Of a stretch of DNA of 64,000 nucleotides, positions 52,780-61,626 are shown in pieces. Where the stretch lies: assembly GCA_018362895.1 (NCBI GenBank), contig JAHALR010000004.1, forward strand, positions 62,001 to 126,000, read 5' to 3'. Numbering within the stretch: the first letter of the stretch is position 1; each line of letters starts with the position of its first letter. Under the pieces are notes generated by a model, which was given only the letters and a program-made list of their open reading frames with translations, made no database searches and was not told where the DNA came from. The DNA comes from Clostridium sp. Lineage in GTDB: Bacteria > Cyanobacteriota > Vampirovibrionia > Gastranaerophilales > Gastranaerophilaceae. The position numbers were made by a program, and so were the translations under genes.

Positions 52780-52833
52780 TTTTTGTATTTGAATTTAATT
52801 TTCCTACTTTTGCATCATTGCAAAAATTTATGT

Positions 52834-52862
52834 TTGTATAAAAATGATTAAAAATGTATAAT
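52834..52862 (+). promoter_or_regulatory. Promoter of atpD-atpC
   Basis: TTGTAT (52834-52839) and TATAAT (52857-52862) are exactly 17 bp apart. The start would fall near 52869, about 27 nt before the atpD ATG. Confidence 0.7.
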
Positions 52863-52883
52863 AATTATGAATTTTATATGTAA

Positions 52884-54305
<1,422 letters not shown>

Positions 54306-54309
54306 AAAT

Positions 54310-54720
54310 ATGTCGAAGAAAATAAATTTAAAAATTATTACCCATGAAAAAGAAGTCTTTAATGAAGAGGTAGATGCTATTTATTCAAAAAGCATCGAGG
54401 GTGAGTTTGGTATTTTGCCTGATCACCAACCTTTTATGAGTGCACTGGATATTGGTGTAACAAAAGTTGAAAAAGACGGCAAATTTGAATTTATTTCTAC
54501 AATGGGCGGAATTTTTCAATTTAAAAATAACGAAGCAATAATTCTTACTGATCTTGCTGAAAAAGGTTGTGACATTGATATTACTCGTGCAAAATCTGCT
54601 AAAGAAAGAGCTGAAGCAAGAATAGGCTCCCATGAAGTTGAAATTGACAATGCACGTGCTCAGGTAGCACTGGCAAAAGCAATGGCAAGGCTTAAAGCTG
54701 CCGGACAGCATAAACAATAA
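54310..54720 (+). CDS. atpC: F-type ATP synthase epsilon subunit
   Basis: 136-aa epsilon subunit, which regulates and stabilises F1. The N-terminal beta-sandwich has EGEFGILPDHQPFMSALDIG and the C-terminal helices run from about residue 88 (ITRAKSAKERAEARI onward). It starts 4 bp after atpD and ends at a strong terminator, so the unit is bicistronic. Confidence 0.96.
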   Translation: MSKKINLKIITHEKEVFNEEVDAIYSKSIEGEFGILPDHQPFMSALDIGVTKVEKDGKFEFISTMGGIFQFKNNEAIILTDLAEKGCDIDITRAKSAKERAEARIGSHEVEIDNARAQVALAKAMARLKAAGQHKQ

Positions 54721-54737
54721 ATAAAAATAAAAAAAAT

Positions 54738-54778
54738 AAAAAACGACTCTTTGTTTTGAATAAAGGGTCGTTTTTTTT
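54738..54778 (+). terminator. Terminator after atpC
   Basis: AAACGACTCTTT (54741-54752) pairs with AAAGGGTCGTTT (54762-54773), with one G-T pair and a 9-nt loop, followed by T. Confidence 0.9.
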
Positions 54779-54828
54779 ATATCGCAAAATATGCTATAAT
54801 CAACCTGTACACAAAACAGGATATATTT

Positions 54829-55683
54829 ATGACACAGGTAAAATTTACAAAGATGCAAGGTGCAGGTAATGATTTCATTTTAATGGAATATGATGAATAC
54901 AAAAAAATTGAGAAAAAATTCCCTGATATGGCAAAATTCTTGTGTGACAGACATTTTGGAATTGGTGCAGACGGAATTTTTATTCCTATTGAAAATCCTT
55001 CTACCTATTCTGATCTTGGTTGGCTATTTTATCAGGCTGACGGCTCTACTGCACAAATGTGCGGAAATGGTATGAGATGTTTTGCCAGATTCTGTTTTGA
55101 TAAAAAAATTATTAATAAAAGAAAATTCTCTGTTGAAACCCTTGCAGGTAAAATCGTTCCTGAAGTTATGGAGGATTTAAGGATAAGGGTCAATATGGGT
55201 AAACCAATACTTGAACCTGAAAAAATCCCATTTAAAGGTGAAAAAAACTTGAATTATCCTCTCTGGGATGGAATGAAAAAGTTTGTTGTGAATGCTGTAA
55301 GCATGGGTAATCCTCATTGTGTAATTTTTGCCAAAGAAGATGAGGATATTAATAAACTGGCAAAGAAATATGGTGATTTTATTGAGCATGACTCTCTCTT
55401 TCCTGAAAAGACCAATGTTGAATTTGTTAAAGTAAAATCAAAAGAAGAAATAGATGTTGCTGTTTGGGAAAGAGGCTGTGGTATTACTCTTGCTTGTGGA
55501 ACCGGTGCTTGTGCAAGTGTTGTGGCTTCTATTTTGAACGGACTTTGTGATAACAAAGTAAAAGTTAATCTCCCCGGAGGTGCTCTTACAATTGAATGGG
55601 CGGGTAATTCACAAAACACTGATTTTGATGTATTCATGACCGGTGAAGCAAAATATGTTTTTGAAGGAACCATAAACGTATAG
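54829..55683 (+). CDS. dapF: Diaminopimelate epimerase
   Basis: Converts LL- to meso-diaminopimelate for lysine and peptidoglycan (284 aa). KMQGAGNDFILM begins it; the two catalytic cysteines lie in MCGNGMRCFARF and LACGTGACASVVAS. An extended -10 TGCTATAAT ends at 54800 and ATG has ACAGGATATATTT before it. Its stop TAG shares a base with the GTG of the next gene, so the two are coupled. DAP-type peptidoglycan fits a Gram-negative wall. Confidence 0.97.
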   Translation: MTQVKFTKMQGAGNDFILMEYDEYKKIEKKFPDMAKFLCDRHFGIGADGIFIPIENPSTYSDLGWLFYQADGSTAQMCGNGMRCFARFCFDKKIINKRKFSVETLAGKIVPEVMEDLRIRVNMGKPILEPEKIPFKGEKNLNYPLWDGMKKFVVNAVSMGNPHCVIFAKEDEDINKLAKKYGDFIEHDSLFPEKTNVEFVKVKSKEEIDVAVWERGCGITLACGTGACASVVASILNGLCDNKVKVNLPGGALTIEWAGNSQNTDFDVFMTGEAKYVFEGTINV

Positions 55684-56636
55684 TGTCAAATATTCTAGAA
55701 ATAAAAGACTTAAATTTAGGTTTTAATCTTTCTGACGGTTATAGACAGGCTATTTATAATGTGAATTTTGAACTAAAAAAAAGTGAAATGCTTGCTGTTG
55801 TCGGAGAATCGGGCTGTGGAAAAACTATTTCAACAATGTCAATATTACAGCTTTTGCCTGAAACAGCAGAAATAAAAAGCGGAGAAATTCTTTTTAAAGG
55901 CGAAAATCTTCTTAGTTTCAATCAGAAACAAATGCAGAAAATAAGAGGAAAAAAAATAGCACTGATTCCCCAAGATCCAATGACTTCTTTAAATCCTCTT
56001 TATACAATAGGGAATCAACTTGTTGAAGTTATTGAACTTCATCAGGGATTAAAAGGAAAACAGGCCTTTGAAAGAGCTGTTGAAGCTTTAGAAAAAGTCA
56101 AAATACCCGATGCATCAGAAAAAATGAAATCATATCCTCATGAATTTTCAGGTGGAATGAAACAAAGAGTTATTATAGCAATGGCTCTGGCATGCAATGC
56201 AGAAATAATTATTGCAGATGAACCTACAACTGCACTCGATGTTACAGTCCAGGCACAAATAATGGAAATTTTAAGAGAAATAAAAGAAAAATTTGATATT
56301 TCTATAATTCTCATAACACATGACCTTGGAGTTGTGGCTGAAAATGCTGATAAAATTGCTGTAATGTACTCGGGACGTATTGTTGAATATGCCTCAAAAG
56401 ATGAATTGTTGAACAACCCGAAACACCCTTATACAAAAGCATTGTTGAATGTTATTCTTGATATAAACTCTAAAAATGTAGAAACAATTGAGGGTCAGCC
56501 TCCTTCCATAATGGATGATATTTCCGGTTGTCCGTTCCATCCTAGATGTATTGAATGTATGAGAATTTGTACAAAAATTGATCCTGAACTAAAACACAAG
56601 AACGAATCAATGGTTGCGTGTCATTTGTATGACTGA
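55683..56636 (+). CDS. Oligopeptide/dipeptide ABC transporter ATP-binding protein
   Basis: 317-aa ATPase of the OppD/DppD type. Walker A is VGESGCGKTIST, the signature FSGGMKQRVIIAMALA, Walker B EIIIADEPTTALDVTVQ, and the C-terminal OppD marker GCPFHPRCIE with its cysteines. A GTG start overlaps the dapF stop by one base. No permease or binding protein gene is adjacent, so its transporter partners lie elsewhere. Confidence 0.93.
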   Translation: MSNILEIKDLNLGFNLSDGYRQAIYNVNFELKKSEMLAVVGESGCGKTISTMSILQLLPETAEIKSGEILFKGENLLSFNQKQMQKIRGKKIALIPQDPMTSLNPLYTIGNQLVEVIELHQGLKGKQAFERAVEALEKVKIPDASEKMKSYPHEFSGGMKQRVIIAMALACNAEIIIADEPTTALDVTVQAQIMEILREIKEKFDISIILITHDLGVVAENADKIAVMYSGRIVEYASKDELLNNPKHPYTKALLNVILDINSKNVETIEGQPPSIMDDISGCPFHPRCIECMRICTKIDPELKHKNESMVACHLYD

Positions 56637-56785
56637 TTTTTACAAAAAATGTTGATATTATAAGGTTTTTTTCATATAAAACGTTTGTGTATTTTCAAAA
56701 AATATGCTAGTCTAGAACTGTGTAAAATTAATGGTTTCATTATAAAAATACAAAATATACTCAGTTTATTAAAAGGAGAAAAACT

Positions 56786-59464
56786 ATGACAGAAAAACGA
56801 GTATGGTTATTTGAAGAAGGCGATGCATCTATGCGTAATCTTCTTGGAGGTAAAGGTGCAAACCTTGCTGAAATGACTAATTTGGGACTTCCGGTCCCTC
56901 CGGGTTTAACAATCACAACAGAAACCTGTATGGATTATATAAACCACGGCAACAAAATGCCTGCCGGTGTTATGGATGAAGTTAAAGAAGCATTAAAAAA
57001 AGTAGAAGAAAAAGCAGGAAAAAAATTCGGTGATCCCGAAAATCCTCTTCTTGTTTCAGTACGTTCAGGTGCGAGACTTTCAATGCCCGGCATGATGGAA
57101 ACGATCCTTAACCTTGGTATGAACGATCAAACTGTTGAAGGTATGATTAAACTCACCAATAACCCGAGATTCTGTTATGATTCATACAGAAGATTCTTAA
57201 CAATGTTCGGCTCTGTTGCTTGGGACATTGAAAGAATGAAATTTGAAGAATACATTGACAAAATTAAAAAAGAAAAAGGTTACAAACTTGATGTTGAGCT
57301 TTCTGCCGATGATTGGAAATCTTTAATTGAACCTTATAAAGCACTTATCAAAGCTGAAACAGGTAAAGATTTTCCTCAAGATCCTTATGTTCAACTTGAA
57401 GAAGCTATTGAAGCCGTATTCCGTTCTTGGAATATTCCCCGTGCAGTTGCTTACAGAAACCATTACAAAATTGACCACAACTACGGTACAGCCGTAAACG
57501 TTCAAACCATGGTATTCGGTAACATGGGTGATGATTGTGCAACAGGTGTATCTTTCACAAGAAACCCATCCACTGGTGAAAACAAATTCTATGGTGAATA
57601 TTTGACAAATGCACAGGGTGAAGACGTTGTTGCAGGTATCAGAACACCACATCCTATTGCTGATTTGGAAAGAGAAATGCCTGAACAATACAAACAATAT
57701 GTCGATATTGCCAAGAAACTTGAAGAAGGCTACAAGGATGTTCAGGATATGGAATTTACCATTGAAAGAGGTAAACTCTATATTCTTCAAACCAGAAACG
57801 GTAAAAGAACTGCAAAAGCCTCTGTAAGAATTGCAGTGGAAATGGCAGAAGAAGGTATTATCGATAAAGAAAGAGCTATCGAGCTTGTTGATCCGAACCA
57901 GCTCTATCAAGTTCTTTTGCCTGACTTTGATCCTTCTGCGAAAAAAGATGCTCATAAAATTGCACAGGGGCTTGCTGCATCTCCTGGTGCTGCTGTTGGT
58001 AAAATTGTATTTGATACTGAAGAAGCAGCAGAAAGAGGCAAAAACGGAGAAAAAGTTATTCTCGTACGTTTGGAAACATGTCCTGACGATATCCACGGTA
58101 TGATTGCTTCTCAAGGTGTATTAACACTCAGAGGCGGTATGACATCTCACGCGGCTGTTGTTGCTAAAGGTATGGGTAAACCTTGTGTTGCAGGTTGTGA
58201 AGATTTAAAAATTGACCTCAAAAACGGTACATTAACTGATGGAAGCGGAAAAGTTTATCATGAAAATGACATTATATCGCTTGATGGTGGTACAGGTGAA
58301 GTATTTGAAGGTTCTGTACATCTTGTGCCTCCTAAACTCGATGAAAACTTCAAAAAACTCTTTGAGTGGGTTAATGATGTTAAACTATTGAGTGTTAGAG
58401 CTAATGCAGATACACCTCAAGATGTGGCAAAAGCATTGGAAATGGGGGCAGAAGGTGTTGGTCTTTGCAGGACAGAACACATGTTTATGGATCCAACAAG
58501 ACTTCCTTGGGTTCAAAAAATGATTATTGCTGAAACAACAGAACAAAGAAAAGAAGCTTTGAGTCATTTGCTTCCAATGCAATATCAAGACTTTTATGAA
58601 ATGTTCAAGGCTCTCGGCGATAAACCTATGACAATTCGTCTTTTGGATCCGCCGCTTCATGAATTCTTGCCTTCTAAAGAAGAATTGATTGCTACTGTTG
58701 CAACCAAAAAAGCATTGAATCAAGATTATGCAAAAGATGAAGAAATGCTTCATTTGGTTGAAAAAATGTCAGAATCAAATCCGATGATGGGTCTGAGAGG
58801 ATGTCGTTTGGGTCTTACATTCCCTGAAATTAATGAAATGCAGGTTAGAGCAATTTTCTTAGCTGCATGCGATTTGAAAAAAGAAGGTTTGAATGTAAAA
58901 CCTGAAGTTATGATTCCTCTTGTTGGACACGTTAATGAACTTAAAGAAGCTAAAGCGGTAGCAGAGCGTGTTGCTAAAGAAGTTATGGATGAAAAAGGAG
59001 TCAGTGTTGATTATATGATTGGTACGATGATTGAAATTCCTCGTGCTGCATTAACAGCTGATCAAATTGCTGAATATGCTGAATTCTTCTCATTTGGTAC
59101 AAATGACCTTACACAAATGACCTTTGGTTATTCAAGAGACGATGCGGAAGGTAAGTTCTTGCAAAAATATGTAGATAATAAAATTCTTCCGTCTAATCCG
59201 TTCCAAACTTTGGATCAAGAGGGTGTCGGCCAGTTGATGAAAATTGCTTTGGATAAAGCACTAACAGTCAAACCTCATCTCAAACGAGGCATCTGCGGCG
59301 AACATGGTGGCGATCCTGCTTCTGTTAAGTTCTGCCATAGAATCGGATTGAACTATGTATCTTGTTCACCGTTTAGAGTTCCTCAAGCGAGACTTGCAGC
59401 TGCACAAGCAGTAATCGAATTCAAACACAGCAAAGAAGAAGTTGGTACATTGGGTTGTAAATAA
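56786..59464 (+). CDS. ppdK: Pyruvate, phosphate dikinase
   Basis: 892-aa enzyme interconverting PEP and pyruvate with ATP/AMP and pyrophosphate. The nucleotide domain begins LLGGKGANLAEMTNLGLPVP. The phospho-histidine lies in GGMTSHAAVVAKGMGKPCVA. The PEP-binding barrel has GVGLCRTEHMF, GLRGCRLGL and SFGTNDLTQMTFG, with GICGEHGGDP near the end. AAAGGAG precedes the ATG. With pyruvate kinase in the same window it allows glycolysis to run in either direction with pyrophosphate. Confidence 0.97.
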   Translation: MTEKRVWLFEEGDASMRNLLGGKGANLAEMTNLGLPVPPGLTITTETCMDYINHGNKMPAGVMDEVKEALKKVEEKAGKKFGDPENPLLVSVRSGARLSMPGMMETILNLGMNDQTVEGMIKLTNNPRFCYDSYRRFLTMFGSVAWDIERMKFEEYIDKIKKEKGYKLDVELSADDWKSLIEPYKALIKAETGKDFPQDPYVQLEEAIEAVFRSWNIPRAVAYRNHYKIDHNYGTAVNVQTMVFGNMGDDCATGVSFTRNPSTGENKFYGEYLTNAQGEDVVAGIRTPHPIADLEREMPEQYKQYVDIAKKLEEGYKDVQDMEFTIERGKLYILQTRNGKRTAKASVRIAVEMAEEGIIDKERAIELVDPNQLYQVLLPDFDPSAKKDAHKIAQGLAASPGAAVGKIVFDTEEAAERGKNGEKVILVRLETCPDDIHGMIASQGVLTLRGGMTSHAAVVAKGMGKPCVAGCEDLKIDLKNGTLTDGSGKVYHENDIISLDGGTGEVFEGSVHLVPPKLDENFKKLFEWVNDVKLLSVRANADTPQDVAKALEMGAEGVGLCRTEHMFMDPTRLPWVQKMIIAETTEQRKEALSHLLPMQYQDFYEMFKALGDKPMTIRLLDPPLHEFLPSKEELIATVATKKALNQDYAKDEEMLHLVEKMSESNPMMGLRGCRLGLTFPEINEMQVRAIFLAACDLKKEGLNVKPEVMIPLVGHVNELKEAKAVAERVAKEVMDEKGVSVDYMIGTMIEIPRAALTADQIAEYAEFFSFGTNDLTQMTFGYSRDDAEGKFLQKYVDNKILPSNPFQTLDQEGVGQLMKIALDKALTVKPHLKRGICGEHGGDPASVKFCHRIGLNYVSCSPFRVPQARLAAAQAVIEFKHSKEEVGTLGCK

Positions 59465-59483
59465 TCCGGCTTCTTACAAAAGA

Positions 59484-59513
59484 AAAAGACCCCGCTTTTT
59501 GCGGGGTTTTTTA
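59484..59513 (+). terminator. Terminator after ppdK
   Basis: CCCCGC (59490-59495) and GCGGGG (59501-59506) enclose a T5 loop and are followed by T6. Confidence 0.9.
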
Positions 59514-59599
59514 TTACTCTGTTTTTTACTCAAAAGGTTTATTGCGGTAAAACAAAGTTTAATAGTATAATTGTGTGACAAGGGGAGTTTTGTTTTAGT

Positions 59600-60913
59600 A
59601 TGTCCGAAAAAAATATACAAAAAAATAAAGTTGATGTAATAGTTGTCGGATCAGGTCCGGCAGGAGTCAGTGCGTCTGTTACTGTTGCAAGAGGCGGAAA
59701 AAAAGTTGTGCTTGTTGAAAGGGGGTCTTTTTCAGGTGCAAAAAACATGTATGGCGGAGTTGTTTATTCACATGCTGCTGAAGAAATTTTTCCGAATTTT
59801 AAAGAAACAGCACCCATAGAAAGATTTGTCGGTTCACACAATTATGTTTTGATGTCTGAAAATGATGCAACAACAATTTCATACAAAAATTATGAAAATA
59901 AAAAAAATTCATTTGTTACAATCAGAGCAAAATGGGATAAATGGTGTGTGGAAGAAGCAATAAAAGAAGGTGTATACTTTGCTCCCAATACACTTGTTAA
60001 AGAACTCATTGTAAAAGAAGGAAAAGTTGTTGGGATAACAACTGATGTTGAAGATTATTTTGCAGATATTGTTATAATAGCTGACGGAGTTAATTCTATA
60101 CTGGCAAAACAATTAAGACTTCGTGATGAAATAAAGCCAAAACATGTCGCTCTTGGTATTAAAGAAGTCATAAAACTGCCTGCTGAAGTTATTAATACAC
60201 GTTTTGGATTAACACATAACGAAGGTGCTGCTTATGAATTTGTAGGTGGACCTTTGGAAGGAATGTTCGGGCTTGGTTTTATTTATACAAACAAAGATTC
60301 CGTGTCAGTTGGAATGGGTGTTTCTCTTGAAGATTTAAAAAATAAAAAAGTTAAACCTTATGAACTTCTTGAAAAATTTAAAGCAAATCCTTCAGTATCA
60401 AAGTTTATTGAAGGCGGAGAACTTTTAGAATATTCTGCTCATCTTATTCCTGAGGGCGGATACAAATGTTTGCCAAAGTTGTACACAGATGGAGCCATGG
60501 TTATTGGTGATGCGGCAATGCTTGTCAACAATGTACATTTTGAAGGTACAAATTTTGCTATGATTAGTGGTAAATTTGCCGGAGAAACTGCTTTGGAGGC
60601 TATTGAACATAATGATTTTTCTTCAAATAGGCTTTGTTTGTACGAAAAAAAATTACGTAACAGTTTTATTTTAAAAGATTTGAAAACCTACAAGGATGTT
60701 GTTTCTGTATTGTCAACAAGAACTAATTCTTTTTTGGGTTATTACCCAAAACAGGTTAATGAATTTTTTAAGATATTTACAACAGCAGACGGAAAAGAAA
60801 AACATGCAAAGTTTCTTAAGTTTACAAAAGACTTTTTCAGAAAAAGAAGCCTGGCTGAACTTTTTAATGATGCAGTTGCAGGAATAAAACTGGTTTTTGG
60901 CATTTTGAAATAA
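59600..60913 (+). CDS. fixC: FixC/ETF-quinone oxidoreductase-like flavoprotein
   Basis: 437-aa FAD enzyme that passes electrons from electron-transfer flavoprotein to quinone or ferredoxin. The Rossmann motif VIVVGSGPAGVSASVTVARG is at the start; further blocks are GAKNMYGGVVYSHA, IIADGVNSILAKQL and the GDAAMLVNNVHFEGTNFAM FAD segment. The C-terminal part is short of the full ETF-QO ferredoxin domain, which is supplied by the next gene. There is no fixA or fixB (ETF) adjacent, unlike the usual fixABCX. Confidence 0.9.
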   Translation: MSEKNIQKNKVDVIVVGSGPAGVSASVTVARGGKKVVLVERGSFSGAKNMYGGVVYSHAAEEIFPNFKETAPIERFVGSHNYVLMSENDATTISYKNYENKKNSFVTIRAKWDKWCVEEAIKEGVYFAPNTLVKELIVKEGKVVGITTDVEDYFADIVIIADGVNSILAKQLRLRDEIKPKHVALGIKEVIKLPAEVINTRFGLTHNEGAAYEFVGGPLEGMFGLGFIYTNKDSVSVGMGVSLEDLKNKKVKPYELLEKFKANPSVSKFIEGGELLEYSAHLIPEGGYKCLPKLYTDGAMVIGDAAMLVNNVHFEGTNFAMISGKFAGETALEAIEHNDFSSNRLCLYEKKLRNSFILKDLKTYKDVVSVLSTRTNSFLGYYPKQVNEFFKIFTTADGKEKHAKFLKFTKDFFRKRSLAELFNDAVAGIKLVFGILK

Positions 60914-60926
60914 TACGGGAACAACT

Positions 60927-61214
60927 ATGGATAATAAAATACCTGAAAATATTGAAGATAAACTTTACAAACTTAAATATAAAACAGATTCACGGTGTCA
61001 TTTGAACCCCGATAAATCAAAATGCTTGCAATGTATAGATAAAATCTGTACAATAGTATGTCCGGCTAATGTTTATAATTATAACGAAGCTGAAAAAAAA
61101 TTGACTGTAAGTTATGAGAAATGTTTGGAATGCGGTGCTTGCAGAATAATTTGCAAAAATCTGGATTGGACATATCCAAAAAGCGGCAAAGGTGTAAATT
61201 TTAAAAATTCGTAG
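60927..61214 (+). CDS. fixX: FixX-like ferredoxin
   Basis: 95-aa ferredoxin with cysteines at 33, 36, 41 and 45 (C-x2-C-x4-C-x3-CP) and at 66, 69, 72 and 76 (CLECGACRIIC), enough for one standard [4Fe-4S] cluster and possibly a second with atypical spacing. It ends in the FixX-type DWTYPKSGKGVNFKN. 13 bp after fixC, so the two form an electron-transfer pair. Confidence 0.9.
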   Translation: MDNKIPENIEDKLYKLKYKTDSRCHLNPDKSKCLQCIDKICTIVCPANVYNYNEAEKKLTVSYEKCLECGACRIICKNLDWTYPKSGKGVNFKNS

Positions 61215-61230
61215 AATAAAGGAGAGAAGT

Positions 61231-61620
61231 ATGAAAGAAGAGTATAGCGAAAATTACCGCAGATGGTATGACAAAGATCCTTTGTTGTCCAAAACAATGC
61301 ATACACTGGAAAACTCTGATGATGAAACACAGATTAAAGTAGCATTAAATTTGATAAAAATTTTAATAGAACATAACATCTCTGAAAATACATATACAGG
61401 CGTTGAAGATATGCTTTCGGCTGTTGAAGACGGTCTTGTGGAAAGAGGAAACAACAGATGGTATGATCTTGATACAACAGTAAGAACAGCAATTAATATG
61501 CTGGAAAACAGCCCTGCTGTTGTTCAAAAAGCAGTTGCCAAAGAAATGGCAAAAATGGTTGTTGATAAAATTAAAGAAGATAAAGACGAACAAGAAGCTG
61601 AAGAAGAAGAAAACCTTTAA
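61231..61620 (+). CDS. Hypothetical protein with an internal duplication (129 aa)
   Basis: Two halves repeat the pattern RWYD.D......LENS...AV/VA: RWYDKDPLLSKTMHTLENSD at about residues 11-30 and RWYDLDTTVRTAINMLENSP at about 77-96, each followed by a helix. The protein ends in an acidic tail. AAAGGAGAGAAGT precedes the ATG. It lies 16 bp after fixX and 6 bp before recJ, in the same run. No family recognised. Confidence 0.65.
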   Translation: MKEEYSENYRRWYDKDPLLSKTMHTLENSDDETQIKVALNLIKILIEHNISENTYTGVEDMLSAVEDGLVERGNNRWYDLDTTVRTAINMLENSPAVVQKAVAKEMAKMVVDKIKEDKDEQEAEEEENL

Positions 61621-61626
61621 TTTGTC

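Noticed and set aside
57323..58114. 263-codon minus-strand frame inside ppdK
   Set aside because: It lies wholly within a well-conserved gene on the other strand and shows no recognisable domain.
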